From positions 620,001 to 684,000 of the forward strand of contig NZ_JANQBB010000003.1 of the NCBI RefSeq assembly GCF_024721975.1: 64,000 bases of DNA, in the 5' to 3' direction. A program made the translations under genes and the position numbers. Positions within the stretch are counted from its first letter, which is position 1. Every line of letters starts with the position of its first letter. Source of the DNA: Paenibacillus endoradicis (GTDB lineage Bacteria; Bacillota; Bacilli; Paenibacillales; Paenibacillaceae). This document shows positions 34,444 through 44,074 of this stretch, piece after piece. The notes beneath the pieces are model-generated. The model saw nothing but the letters and a program-made list of their open reading frames with translations, did no database searches and had not been told where the DNA came from.

Positions 34444-34789
34444 TGTTATAAAAATGTAGCCTTTTGAGAGTGTACTAAAGGTTGATTGAAACTGCCTCTA
34501 AGGATGTTTGATTTTATCTTAATAACGTCGACTTTCTGAAAAACAATGCAGTATTTCTAAAATTTGCCATATTATTATTGTTGAATCTAATATCTATAAT
34601 TGATTTGTAAGCTTGTAAAGCTAACGCTGTAAAAGATTTCTTTCTTAGTCTAAGAGTTGTTTATCTATGAAAATTAGTTGTGGTGAGGGAGGTTGATTAA
34701 TAAAGATGTAAACGCTTACTAATTATCTCGTAGGAGAGCAAGAAGGAGTTAATCAACTTTAGTTAATCCAATTATAGGAGGGAAAATAA
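34444..34789. other. Long upstream region of the beta-helix protein gene
   Basis: About 345 bases with no gene. It contains a near-consensus catabolite-control site at 34707-34720 and the ribosome binding site at 34776. No riboswitch was recognised. Confidence 0.5.
34707..34720. promoter_or_regulatory. Near-consensus cre (CcpA) site
   Basis: TGTAAACGCTTACT fits the cre consensus TGWNANCGNTNWCA at every position but the last base. It lies about 70 bases before the start codon, consistent with catabolite control of the secreted protein gene. Confidence 0.6.
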
Positions 34790-37700
34790 TTGAAAAACTT
34801 GAAAAGAATGATCTCCACAATCTCAATGTTCGCTATCCTAATTAGTTTATGCTACATACATCCTAGTATTTCAACAGCCGCTGTTCCTGTAACTTCAGCA
34901 AATTCGTCTATATTTGGGCCAAATGTATATGTTTTCGAACCGACGATGTCCTCTTCGGAAATTCAAAGCATTACAAATTCAGTCTTCAGCAACCAGGAAT
35001 CTAATGAATTTGGAAGCGATCGTTATGCATTTCTCTTCAAGCCTGGTAGTTATAATGTAGATTTTAATGTAGGCTTCTATACACATGTAGCAGGTCTTGG
35101 GAAAAATCCAGGAGATGTCACGATATCAGGCGGTTTGAACGTCAATGCAGACTGGGATAACGGTAATGCGACGCGCAATTTTTGGCGTGCGATTGAAAAT
35201 CTAACCATTAATCCCTTGAGCGGAAAAACACAAATCGCTGTATCACAAGCAGCACCATTAAGACGATTGCATGTTAAGGGTGAGTTAGATCTATTTGATT
35301 TTGACTCTAACTGGAACGCAGGTTGGGCAAGTGGTGGATACTTAGCTGATTCGATCGTCGATGGTCCGATTGTTCCAGCCTCACAACAACAATGGTTTTC
35401 GAGAAACAGTCAATACAACAATTGGACAAATGGGGTTTGGAATATGGTCTTCGTAGGTGATAGTAATCCGCCTACCGGGCAATTTCCTGATCCTCCGTAT
35501 ACAGTTGTTGAGAAGACACCTGTCATACGAGAAAAACCTTATCTCTATATAGATAATGCTGGTCAATACCAGGTGTTTGTTCCATCATTGCAAACGAATA
35601 CACAAGGTATCAGCTGGGCAAACGGGTCCACACCAGGAAAATCTATTTCTATTGATCAGTTCTATATTGCTCGTGAAGATACATCTACTGCAGCAAGTAT
35701 TAACATGGCGCTTAGTCAAGGAAAGAACCTATTATTTACACCAGGCAATTACCATCTGAATGACACGATTAGAATAACGAATCCTAATACAGTAGTACTG
35801 GGAATCGGATTACCTACTTTAATACCAGACAATGGACAAATTGCAATGTCAGTTGCCGATATTGATGGTGTGGAAATTGCAGGAATTGTCTTTGATGCTG
35901 GTCCTGTTAACTCATCTACATTACTGGAAGTAGGACCTAATGGAAGCTCCAATACACATGTAACGAATCCTGTCTCTCTTCATGATCTTACGTTCAGAAC
36001 CGGAGGGGCTACTAACGGTAAAAATGATGTAGCATTAAAGATTAACAGCAATAATGTTATTGGCGATCATTTTTGGATATGGCGGGCCGATCATGGTGCT
36101 GGAGCGGGATGGGATAGTAACGTCTCTAAGAATGGTCTTGTTGTCAACGGCAATAACGTTACTTTGTACGGATTGTTTAACGAGCATCACAATGAATATC
36201 AGACGATTTGGAATGGGAATGGAGGGCGACTTTATTTCTATCAGTCCGAAATTCCTTATGATGTTCCAAGTCAAGAAGCTTGGATGAGTCAGAATGGAAC
36301 TGTCGACGGATACGCTTCATATAAAGTAGCAAACACCGTTACAGATCATGAAGCATGGGGTCTAGGCATATATTCTTTCTTTAGAGATGCACCTGTTAAG
36401 CTAGAAAGTGCGATAGAGGTACCGAATGTACCAGGTGTGAAAATTCATCATGCGACCACAATATGGTTGTCTGGAACAGCTGGAAGTGAAATAACACATA
36501 TCATTAACAAGATCGGCGAAAAAGTATATGCCAATTCGCCTGCTGGAGCAATGCGACAAACGGTAACTGAATTTGTAGGCAATGGAACTGCAGATGCGGT
36601 TGCACCAAGTGTGCCAACGAATCTATCGGCGATAGCTTCGTCAAATAGCCAAATTAATTTAAATTGGACGGCATCTACAGATAATGTTGGTGTCATCGGA
36701 TATGATATTTATCGCAATGGTTCATTTGTCGGATCGTCAACTCAGACTTCATATACGGATACAGGATTACTTGAATCAACGTTATATAGCTACTCTATTA
36801 AAGCTAAGGATGCGGCGGGCAACCTCTCAGCTTCAAGTAACATTGTTACTGCCGTCACATTAGCAGGGGGAGTGGCTATAGCGCTAGACCGAACTGGCTG
36901 GACAGCATCTTCCAATCCTGCAAGTGGGGATGTAGCAGCAAATCTATTGGATGGAAATATGTCCTCGCGCTGGAGTACTGGAGCTGCTATGACACCTGGG
37001 CAATCCATCGTAGTAGATATGAAATCAGCGAAAAACATAAGTAAGATCGTCATGGATTCTACTGGTAGTGATCTGGACTACGCACGAGGTTACGAAGTAT
37101 ACGTTTCAAATGATGGTACAAACTGGGGAACTGCTATATCTAGTGGTTCTGGCACAGGCCCAATAATTACAGTTGATTTTTCATCTCAGACCTCACGTTA
37201 TATTAAAGTAGTACAGACCGGTACCGTAACTAACTGGTGGTCTATTCGAGAATTCAATGTATTCGGTAGCATGGTTCCAGTTGATACAGTAGCACCAAGT
37301 GTCCCTGCGAATCTGATGGTAACAGTTGCTTCAAATAGCCAAATTAACTTGAGCTGGAATGCTTCGAGCGATAATGATGCTGTATCAAGTTATGATATTT
37401 ATCGCAATGGTGCTATCGTTGGTTCATCCACTTCAACCACTTACATTGACACAGGTCTAACTCCAGCAACCACATATAACTACTTTATTAAAGCCAAAGA
37501 TGCAGCAGGCAACATATCTGCTGCGAGCAGTACAGTAAACGCAACTACCTCTGGTGGGGGAACAGGAAATGCACTTGACAGGACGGGATGGGTTGCATCA
37601 TCCTCTCCAATAAGTGGCGATGTGCCAGCTAATTTATTAGATGGCAGTATGTCCTCGCGTTGGAGTACTGGAGCCGCTATGACACCTGGGCAATCCATTA

Positions 37701-37960
37701 CATTAGACATGTTGGCTGTTAAAGAATTTAACAAAATTGTCATGGATTCTACAGGAAGTAATGATGATTATGCCCGTGGTTACGAGGTATTCGTATCGAA
37801 TGACGGAACGAATTGGGGTAGCACTATTGCTGTTGGATCAGGAACCGGACCAGTAATTCCGATTAACTTCGCAACTCAACATGCTCGTTACATTAAAATA
37901 GTTCAGACTGGCACTTCTTCAAGTTGGTGGTCGATCCGAGAGATTAATATTTACAACTAG
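34790..37960 (+). CDS. Secreted beta-helix protein with two Fn3-discoidin modules
   Basis: 1056 residues, TTG start 7 bases after AGGAGGG. A signal peptide (about 1-31) is followed by a large domain (about 35-600) with repeated short beta strands and blocks such as FLFKPGSYNVDFNVG, ALSQGKNLLFTPGNYHLND and NVTLYGLFNEHHNEYQTIW. These suggest a right-handed beta-helix, as in GH55-like or pectin-acting enzymes. After it come Fn3 (about 605-690), F5/8C discoidin (about 700-830), and a second Fn3-discoidin pair (about 833-1056) that copies the first. The modules probably bind polysaccharide. Catalytic residues of the helix domain cannot be named. Single-gene unit with a near-cre site upstream. Confidence 0.78.
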   Translation: MKNLKRMISTISMFAILISLCYIHPSISTAAVPVTSANSSIFGPNVYVFEPTMSSSEIQSITNSVFSNQESNEFGSDRYAFLFKPGSYNVDFNVGFYTHVAGLGKNPGDVTISGGLNVNADWDNGNATRNFWRAIENLTINPLSGKTQIAVSQAAPLRRLHVKGELDLFDFDSNWNAGWASGGYLADSIVDGPIVPASQQQWFSRNSQYNNWTNGVWNMVFVGDSNPPTGQFPDPPYTVVEKTPVIREKPYLYIDNAGQYQVFVPSLQTNTQGISWANGSTPGKSISIDQFYIAREDTSTAASINMALSQGKNLLFTPGNYHLNDTIRITNPNTVVLGIGLPTLIPDNGQIAMSVADIDGVEIAGIVFDAGPVNSSTLLEVGPNGSSNTHVTNPVSLHDLTFRTGGATNGKNDVALKINSNNVIGDHFWIWRADHGAGAGWDSNVSKNGLVVNGNNVTLYGLFNEHHNEYQTIWNGNGGRLYFYQSEIPYDVPSQEAWMSQNGTVDGYASYKVANTVTDHEAWGLGIYSFFRDAPVKLESAIEVPNVPGVKIHHATTIWLSGTAGSEITHIINKIGEKVYANSPAGAMRQTVTEFVGNGTADAVAPSVPTNLSAIASSNSQINLNWTASTDNVGVIGYDIYRNGSFVGSSTQTSYTDTGLLESTLYSYSIKAKDAAGNLSASSNIVTAVTLAGGVAIALDRTGWTASSNPASGDVAANLLDGNMSSRWSTGAAMTPGQSIVVDMKSAKNISKIVMDSTGSDLDYARGYEVYVSNDGTNWGTAISSGSGTGPIITVDFSSQTSRYIKVVQTGTVTNWWSIREFNVFGSMVPVDTVAPSVPANLMVTVASNSQINLSWNASSDNDAVSSYDIYRNGAIVGSSTSTTYIDTGLTPATTYNYFIKAKDAAGNISAASSTVNATTSGGGTGNALDRTGWVASSSPISGDVPANLLDGSMSSRWSTGAAMTPGQSITLDMLAVKEFNKIVMDSTGSNDDYARGYEVFVSNDGTNWGSTIAVGSGTGPVIPINFATQHARYIKIVQTGTSSSWWSIREINIYN
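36600..37960 (+). repeat. 690-bp internal duplication (Fn3-discoidin module)
   Basis: Two adjacent coding copies offset by 690 bases. Blocks such as ATGTCCTCGCG, GGAGTACTGGAGC and GACACCTGGGCAATCCAT recur at the same offset (for example 36961 and 37651), so the duplication is fairly recent. Confidence 0.8.
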
Positions 37961-37968
37961 TACAATAG

Positions 37969-38008
37969 AAAAGCATTGATTTAGGTTGTTCTGAATCAAT
38001 GCTTTTTA
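37969..38008. terminator. Bidirectional terminator
   Basis: AAAAGCATTGATT and AATCAATGCTTTTT form a 13-bp stem. It ends the beta-helix gene and overlaps the stop end of the convergent gene at 37996. Confidence 0.85.
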
Positions 38009-38571
38009 TAGTTTATTTGGATTAGGGAGTGTGGACTCCTTCTAGCATCTGAGTAATTTGATAATTTCACATTATGGATAGATGTAATAAACTCATATCG
38101 ATTATGTACTTTCAAACTGTACTCTTTATCAATAATATCCTTCATCTTATTGTTATTAATATTTAGTGTAGCTCTGTAATAGGCAGTAAGGTTAATAGCC
38201 TTATCATCTTTAGAATTAATTTGATTAGATGCGTAATCCTGATTTAAATATTCGGTATATAACTGATAAAAGTTACTGTTAGCATGATGTAATAATAGAT
38301 CAATCTGATCTGCCGAAAGCGAAAAGTCCAATATATCTAGAACATTTCTCTCATTAATTTCAGAGATGAAACCACCGTACAAAGGAAAGATTCCAGACCA
38401 CATAAAATTTCGTGAATTATATTTATCTCTTCGGACTTCTATGTTGTTATTATTATTATTTTTAGAAGATAATTGATCTGAACCGAATATTTCTTTTTCA
38501 TATGTTTGGATAAGTAAGAAAGAAAAAACAAGCAGAACTACTGAAATGAGCAACCATTTTAATTTAACCAT
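37996..38571 (-). CDS. Hypothetical membrane-anchored protein
   Basis: 191 residues. One N-terminal membrane helix (about 5-22, WLLISVVLLVFSFLLIQ) is followed by an extracytoplasmic part with a run of six Asn near residue 40. That run is encoded by a trinucleotide microsatellite (38450-38461) and could vary in length. I recognise no family. The rest is mixed helix and strand with many Asn, Asp and Tyr (for example FMWSGIFPLYGGFISEINERN). Upstream on the minus strand is AAGGAGGAGACAG, a clear but rather distant ribosome binding site. No functional neighbour is evident. Confidence 0.6.
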   Translation of the reverse strand: MVKLKWLLISVVLLVFSFLLIQTYEKEIFGSDQLSSKNNNNNNIEVRRDKYNSRNFMWSGIFPLYGGFISEINERNVLDILDFSLSADQIDLLLHHANSNFYQLYTEYLNQDYASNQINSKDDKAINLTAYYRATLNINNNKMKDIIDKEYSLKVHNRYEFITSIHNVKLSNYSDARRSPHSLIQINYKKH

Positions 38572-38821
38572 TACTCTTTCTGTCTCCTCCTTATACGTTT
38601 AAATATCAATTCATAAAAGATATAGTTACGTTAACTTATTTTACCATTATCGAGAAACTAATGTTATATTTAGCATGATTATCTAATAGCATGCAGAGCA
38701 AGCACAGAATTAGTAAGGTGTTTGTTCTTTTTTTTGTTGGAATTAACAGGTAAATTTTGGTTTTATTATGCTAGGATATATGTTATAACAACCTAATCTC
38801 AAAGAGAAATGAGTTGATTCT

Positions 38822-39715
38822 ATGAAGAAGAAAGTCGTTTTAGCGGGTGGGACTGGTTTTGTCGGGATATACTTCAATGAAAAATTTCGAAATATGGGTT
38901 ATGAGGTGAAAATTATCTCAAGACAAAAAGGTCATATTTCTTGGGATAATGAAGCAGATATAATAGAAGCAATTAATGATTCGGAAATGCTAATCAATCT
39001 AGCGGGGAAGTCAGTAGACTGCCGTTACAATGAGCAGAACAAGCGTGAAATTCTAATGTCAAGAGTAGACACAACACGTATACTTGGTAAGGCAGTACTA
39101 GAATGTGAAAATCCTCCTATATTATGGATTAATTCAAGTACAGCGACTATTTATCGACATGCTGAAGACCGACCAATGACTGAAGAGACAGGAGAAATTG
39201 GTTCAGGGTTTTCCGTTGACGTAGCGACAGAATGGGAAAAGACTTTCTTTTCATTCGACTTATCTGCCACTAGAAGAGTCGCCTTGAGACTTGCAATTGT
39301 ACTTGGTGAACATGGCGGTGTTATGACTGCCTTCAAAAACTTAGTTAGATTTGGTCTTGGTGGTGCGCAAGGATCTGGCAATCAGAAATTTAGCTGGATT
39401 CATATTGAAGATTTATTCGATATGACGATCTTCATTAGAGACAACGCACAGATTAGCGGAGTAATTAATTGTTCTGCACCTCATCCAGTAACCAATCGTG
39501 AATTGATGGATACGTTACGGAAAACGATGAATGTAAAATTCGGATTGCCATCTCCAAAGTGGATGCTTGAATTTGGTGCAGTAGTCATAAAAACAGAAAC
39601 TGAGTTAATTTTGAAGAGCCGGTGGGTTATTCCAGACCGCATAGAGAAAGCTGGATATGTATTTAAATATCGTACTATTGATAATGCACTTCAACAAATC
39701 TTACAAAGTACGTAA
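38822..39715 (+). CDS. TIGR01777-family NAD(P)-binding epimerase-like protein
   Basis: 297 residues. An N-terminal Rossmann motif VVLAGGTGFVGIYFNE, the INLAGKSVDCRYNEQNK block, NSSTATIYRH, and a C-terminal DUF1731-like end (GVINCSAPHPVTNRELM then KWMLEFGAVVI) define the TIGR01777 family of SDR-like proteins. Some family members are tied to cell division (SulA-like) or sugar-nucleotide handling, but the true substrate is unknown. Start ATG at 38822 has a weak GAGTTGA upstream. It appears to be a single gene. Confidence 0.85.
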   Translation: MKKKVVLAGGTGFVGIYFNEKFRNMGYEVKIISRQKGHISWDNEADIIEAINDSEMLINLAGKSVDCRYNEQNKREILMSRVDTTRILGKAVLECENPPILWINSSTATIYRHAEDRPMTEETGEIGSGFSVDVATEWEKTFFSFDLSATRRVALRLAIVLGEHGGVMTAFKNLVRFGLGGAQGSGNQKFSWIHIEDLFDMTIFIRDNAQISGVINCSAPHPVTNRELMDTLRKTMNVKFGLPSPKWMLEFGAVVIKTETELILKSRWVIPDRIEKAGYVFKYRTIDNALQQILQST

Positions 39716-39929
39716 TAACAATAATTAAAAACAAGATAAATATAGAAAACTTGGTTTTGGAAGACAGCTATTAGTGGAAGCAGAGAGAATAATAGTTGAT
39801 CCCTTTATCATCACTACATTAGATAAAATAAGGAATAAAGAGGCTGGATCCGTAATAATATACTAGTTAGTTTTTTTTGAATAATAATGAAATTATTTTT
39901 CTCTAAACTAGTATAGGGAGTGGTTGAAG

Positions 39930-40328
39930 ATGGAAAGAGAAGCAGGGTTTTGGATACGACTTGGTGCTAAATTGTTAGATGGTATTATTATCGGAATTCC
40001 AATAAGTCTACTTGCTTCAATCTTTATCGGGGAGCATGCTGAAGATCTATTTAAAAACACTGTGAATGTGCTCTATTCAATGCTTTTACCTATATTTTGG
40101 AGTGGTTATACCGTAGGAAAGCGTTTATGTAACATCAGAATTAGAAACGTCAATGATCAGATGCCTCCAACATTTTTGAATATGTTATTGCGTGATGTTG
40201 TAAGTGGGCTAGTCTATGCATTCACTTTTGGAATTGGTATCATCGTAAGCATTTGTATGGTCTGTATGCGAGAAGATAAGCGCTCCTTACATGATTTAAT
40301 TGCAGGGACTGAAGTCATTCATGATTAA
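39930..40328 (+). CDS. RDD-family membrane protein
   Basis: 132 residues from the ATG at 39930, 9 bases after GGGAG; the in-frame TTG at 39924 is too close to that site. The RDD signature is visible: Arg in GFWIRLGAKLLDG with Asp two turns on, then GYTVGKRLCNIRI, and the closing KRSLHDLIAGTEVI. Two to three membrane helices (about 16-32, 46-58, 90-112). RDD proteins are linked to transport and stress tolerance, but no activity is set for this one. A strong terminator follows. Confidence 0.82.
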   Translation: MEREAGFWIRLGAKLLDGIIIGIPISLLASIFIGEHAEDLFKNTVNVLYSMLLPIFWSGYTVGKRLCNIRIRNVNDQMPPTFLNMLLRDVVSGLVYAFTFGIGIIVSICMVCMREDKRSLHDLIAGTEVIHD

Positions 40329-40377
40329 GTATGGTGGATAGCCCAATATAGCAATAACAATTATAGTTTTTAATAAC

Positions 40378-40426
40378 CGAAAAAGGCATGATATAAGCTA
40401 ATTCAGCTTATATCATGCCTTTTTCG
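40378..40426. terminator. Bidirectional terminator between RDD and TetR genes
   Basis: CGAAAAAGGCATGATATAAG and its complement form a perfect stem of about 21 bp around a five-base loop, with A and T tracts at the two ends. Confidence 0.9.
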
Positions 40427-40429
40427 ATC

Positions 40430-41038
40430 TTAAGTAATACCCATGACTTTATTAGTGCCGAGATTTGCAATTCTAGTTAATTGAATGGACATATACCTTG
40501 GAGAATAGACCATTTTATCAGCAAACCATTTGTGAATGATACCAATGGTTGCAGATGTCATGAAGTCTAACGAGATATCAAGTGGAACAAACAGTTTTTG
40601 CTCCATTTTAAGCGCAGCAATTCGCAGGTAGAGCGATTCTCTAATCGTTATGTAGAGTTGCTCATTAATTTGCTTACTATTTTTCTGAAACATGATGCGA
40701 TAAAAACGTTCATTTTGCGATAAATTTTGAAATATTGCAAGTGTAAATAAGTCAGGTTCATCTTCGTCTATTTGTATATCTTTCAGCGCCACAACTGGTA
40801 TTGTAGGCGCAATAAGTTCGTTTAATTGAGTTAGCTTTTCTTTCATCATAACCTCTACAAGTTTATCTTTATCTTGATAATGCAAGTAAAAGGTAGAACG
40901 ATTGATATTAGCCTGCTCAGTAATATCGCTAACTGTAATCTGTTCTAATTCCTTATAGTGTAGTACATCAAGTAATGCCTCACTAATTATCATTTTTGTA
41001 CGTAATACTCTGCGATCATTATGCTTCTTGTCTGGCAT
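40430..41038 (-). CDS. TetR/AcrR-family transcriptional regulator
   Basis: 202 residues from the ATG at 41038, which has GAGAGGTG 5 bases upstream; a farther in-frame ATG would add 25 residues without a site. The HTH is at about 15-60 (KELEQITVSDITEQANINRS then TFYLHYQDKDKLV). The C-terminal helical part resembles the TetR_C domain found beside dihydroxyacetone-type regulators (FQNLSQNERFYRIMFQ). It is divergent from the long monooxygenase/ABC operon and is its probable repressor. The 300 bases between them hold a strong promoter for the operon. Confidence 0.85.
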   Translation of the reverse strand: MPDKKHNDRRVLRTKMIISEALLDVLHYKELEQITVSDITEQANINRSTFYLHYQDKDKLVEVMMKEKLTQLNELIAPTIPVVALKDIQIDEDEPDLFTLAIFQNLSQNERFYRIMFQKNSKQINEQLYITIRESLYLRIAALKMEQKLFVPLDISLDFMTSATIGIIHKWFADKMVYSPRYMSIQLTRIANLGTNKVMGIT

Positions 41039-41251
41039 AGTAACACCTCTCAACAGTAATTTGGGTTGTAAAACCAACCGACAGTATATATCGAGTTGTT
41101 GCTTATACGACAAAATAGCTTAAGTTGTCTTATTGGTATTTTGTTGCATAATCCTGAAACGACGGATTTTATTATCTGTCTAACATTGTAAAGTAAATCA
41201 TCATCATGGTTTGAACTGTTGTTTATACCTCATTTCTAAAACTATTGATGG

Positions 41252-41279
41252 TTGTATAGAAATATGAAATTGCTATAAT
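41252..41279 (+). promoter_or_regulatory. Promoter of the monooxygenase/ABC operon
   Basis: TTGTAT (41252-41257), a 16-base spacer and an extended -10 TGCTATAAT (box 41274-41279), 60 bases before the first gene. No SAM, T-box or other sulphur-type riboswitch was seen between it and the start. Confidence 0.7.
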
Positions 41280-41339
41280 CATAGCATAAATACCTAGTAA
41301 TTCAATAGGAAATGTATACATTGGTTTGGAGGGGAATAC

Positions 41340-42530
41340 ATGACAACATTATCTATAGCAGAGGCAGATCAATCTTGTATTTATATTGAAAAAGCTAAGC
41401 AATTGGCTCAGCAATATGCAATAGATGCAATCGAGCGAGATCAACGAGGTGGTGCTGCATATGAACAAGTGAATTTATTACGTGAAAGCGGACTGCTAAA
41501 ATTGTTGATCTCAACAAAATACGGTGGGTATGAACAACCGTGGTCATCAGCATTACATGTCGTTAGGGAATTAGCCAAAAGTGATGCGTCACTTGCCCAT
41601 CTGTACGGGTTCCATTGTATTAATATTCTCGTTGCTAGATGGATAGGTACACCAGAACAGGTTGAGTTTTTGGAAAGAGGTACCGCTGAAAACAATTGGT
41701 TCTGGGGTAATTCAGTTAATCACTCTGACCGTAGACTTACTGGAAGAAGGGAGGGAGAGGGTTATCGAATTCATGGTGTAAAGCATTTTTCATCTGGCTC
41801 TCCTGGTTCAGACCGTTTAGTTGTAGCATGGCGTGATGAAAGTGATGATGCATTAGTTCATGCAGCAATTGCAACCAATAAATTAGGCGTTACCGTGCAT
41901 GATGACTGGGATGGAATTGGTCAACGTCAAACAGGTAGTGGAACGGTTCAATTCGATGATGTCTATATTACTGCGGATGAACTATTAGAAAGTAAGGAGC
42001 AAGCAGGTAAAGCATTTGCAACGTTGACGCCGATTTTGTCCAAAAGTGTGCTAACCAATGTATATGTCGGAAGTGCGTTAGGTGCAATTGAAGATGCAAA
42101 GCAGTATACCATTGCACATACTAGACCGTTCATTGCTTCAGGAGTTGAAAAAGCGATCGATGATCCTTGGATCAAACGTCAGTACGGAGAACTTTGGATT
42201 CAAGCTGCTGCAGCGGAAAGCTTTACTGATCGAGCAATGCAAGTGCTTGATCGAGCGTGGCATCGAGGGTTTGAGTTAACGATTGAAGAAAGAGGAGAAG
42301 CGGCTGTTATTGTTGGAGCAGCTAACGTTCATGCAGGCAATGTTGCACTTGAAGTAACAAGTCGTATCTTCGAGGTGATGGGCGCTCGATCAGCTACTAG
42401 AAGTCAAGGATTTGATCGTTATTGGAGAAATGTTCGAACCCATACGCTTCATGATCCTGTGGAATACAAGTTACGAAGTGTTGGAGATTGGGTGCTAACC
42501 AATACGTATCCGTCTACTTTATATAGTTAG
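41340..42530 (+). CDS. Acyl-CoA-dehydrogenase-fold flavin monooxygenase, DszC/SfnC-like
   Basis: 396 residues, ATG after TGGAGGGG. An acyl-CoA dehydrogenase fold without the catalytic Glu context of true dehydrogenases: LRESGLLKLLISTKYGGYEQPW, ASLAHLYGFH, HGVKHFSSGSPGSDRLVVAW, FDDVYITADELL, FEVMGARSATRSQGFDRYWRN, and HDPVEYKLRSVGDW at the C terminus. These match the DszC/SfnC group, which uses reduced flavin from a partner reductase to oxidise sulphur compounds. As first gene of the operon it suggests organosulphur oxidation. No reductase gene is in the window. Confidence 0.82.
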   Translation: MTTLSIAEADQSCIYIEKAKQLAQQYAIDAIERDQRGGAAYEQVNLLRESGLLKLLISTKYGGYEQPWSSALHVVRELAKSDASLAHLYGFHCINILVARWIGTPEQVEFLERGTAENNWFWGNSVNHSDRRLTGRREGEGYRIHGVKHFSSGSPGSDRLVVAWRDESDDALVHAAIATNKLGVTVHDDWDGIGQRQTGSGTVQFDDVYITADELLESKEQAGKAFATLTPILSKSVLTNVYVGSALGAIEDAKQYTIAHTRPFIASGVEKAIDDPWIKRQYGELWIQAAAAESFTDRAMQVLDRAWHRGFELTIEERGEAAVIVGAANVHAGNVALEVTSRIFEVMGARSATRSQGFDRYWRNVRTHTLHDPVEYKLRSVGDWVLTNTYPSTLYS

Positions 42531-42548
42531 GGGGAGGGGTTGCTGCCT

Positions 42549-43991
42549 ATGTGTACTAGAGGAGAAAGGTTTGTTCAAAGTATTGAAGATGGTAGAAATG
42601 TGTGGCTTCAAGGTAAGAAAATTGATCGTCTAGGTGAGCATCCAGCTTTCGAAGGTACATTACAAACGATTAGTAGATTATTCAATATGCTGGATACGCC
42701 AGGGGAACAAGATAAAGTGGGATTCCGTAAGGAAGATGGGACATATGCGCATCGCGCATTTCTAGTTCCCTACTCCAAAGAAGAGTTAACGTCTAGAAGC
42801 GAAGCTTTTCATTATTGGTCTTCAGCTACAAATGGCATGATGAGTCGTCTATCGGATTATGCAAGATCGATGATTACTGGATGGTATGGGGCAAGGGATC
42901 AACTTAGTACGTTAGATCCACATTTCAGTGCTAAAATAACCACTTATTATGAGGACGCTAGAGATAATGATCGCTTTTTAACGACTGCGATTTTAGATCC
43001 ACAAATTAATAGAGCAAGTGGACTTGATGATGACAAAATAGCAGAGCGCTTCTTACATGTTGTTCGTGAGACTAGCGAGGGTATTGTCGTTCGTGGAGCA
43101 AAGATGATCGCTACTGGTGCACCTTATACGCATGATTTTATTATTTTCTCGTTGTTAAAACTTAAGAGTGATCATGCCAAGCACGCTCATGTATTAATTG
43201 TTCCAGCTAATTCAGCAGGGTTGCATATTGTATGCCGTGAATCGTTCGCAGACGATCGTGCCAAGGAACATTTGCTAAGTTCGCAATATGAGGAAATGGA
43301 CGCCGTTCTATTTTTCGACGATGTATTAATTCCATGGGAGCGAGTTCTACTCTATGGCAATACTGACGCGGTATTAAAGCTTCGTGAGAATGAAACGGCC
43401 AATGCACTAGCTTATCATCAAACGGCAGTCAGGCAAATAGCGAAGCTAGAATTTGTAACAGGTGTAGGGATGGCAATAGCGGAATCTATTGGTGTTAATT
43501 CCTTCTTACATATTCAAGAGAAGTTAGGTGAGTTACTGACACAGGTAGATACAATCAAAGCATTAGTATTTGCCGCTGAAGGTAATGCGAAGCCAGATAG
43601 TAATGGTATCTATATCCCGCAACTATCTTATATTCATACGGCGCGCAATATTGGAACGAAGCTATATCCTCGTGCAATAGAAATTATCCAGCAAATAGGA
43701 GGAGGAGGCTTTGTGCAAGCACCTTCTGGTATGGAAGATTTCTATGGACCGATCTCTAAGCAGATGCATCTCTATTTCGAAGGGGCAACAGTTAGCGCGG
43801 AGAAGAAAGTTCAACTTCTTAAGTTAGCGTGGGATTTAATAGGAAGTCCATTCGGTTCTAGACATGAGTTATATGAAAGATTTTATGCAGGTGATCCGAT
43901 AAGAGGACATGCGAATCAATATTTGGAAGCGAAGCATAGTCATTTTACTGATCCAGTATGGAACTTGATCAAGGAAGGAAGCAAGTACTAA
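42549..43991 (+). CDS. HpaB-like two-component flavin monooxygenase
   Basis: 480 residues from the ATG at 42549, 9 bases after GGGGAGGGG; the in-frame TTG at 42540 touches that site. It has the 4-hydroxyphenylacetate-3-hydroxylase large-subunit fold: ITGWYGARDQLS, the TAILDPQINRAS block, GIVVRGAKMIATGAPYTHDF, VLFFDDVLIPWERVLLYG and QQIGGGGFVQAPSG near the C terminus. This class needs FADH2 from a separate reductase. Real substrates of HpaB-like proteins outside the aromatic pathways are mostly unknown. It lies 18 bases after the DszC-like gene, so the two may act in sequence on one substrate. Confidence 0.82.
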   Translation: MCTRGERFVQSIEDGRNVWLQGKKIDRLGEHPAFEGTLQTISRLFNMLDTPGEQDKVGFRKEDGTYAHRAFLVPYSKEELTSRSEAFHYWSSATNGMMSRLSDYARSMITGWYGARDQLSTLDPHFSAKITTYYEDARDNDRFLTTAILDPQINRASGLDDDKIAERFLHVVRETSEGIVVRGAKMIATGAPYTHDFIIFSLLKLKSDHAKHAHVLIVPANSAGLHIVCRESFADDRAKEHLLSSQYEEMDAVLFFDDVLIPWERVLLYGNTDAVLKLRENETANALAYHQTAVRQIAKLEFVTGVGMAIAESIGVNSFLHIQEKLGELLTQVDTIKALVFAAEGNAKPDSNGIYIPQLSYIHTARNIGTKLYPRAIEIIQQIGGGGFVQAPSGMEDFYGPISKQMHLYFEGATVSAEKKVQLLKLAWDLIGSPFGSRHELYERFYAGDPIRGHANQYLEAKHSHFTDPVWNLIKEGSKY

Positions 43992-44074
43992 ATCCATCTT
44001 GTAATAAGAAAGTCATCAACGGCAAAACAACATAGAGTGTGAGAAAAATAGAGAAAACATTTGGAGGGATTGTA

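Noticed and set aside
41039..41339. Sulphur-responsive riboswitch (SAM or T-box) before the monooxygenase operon
   Set aside because: No conserved core of either class and no terminator hairpin were found in this region.
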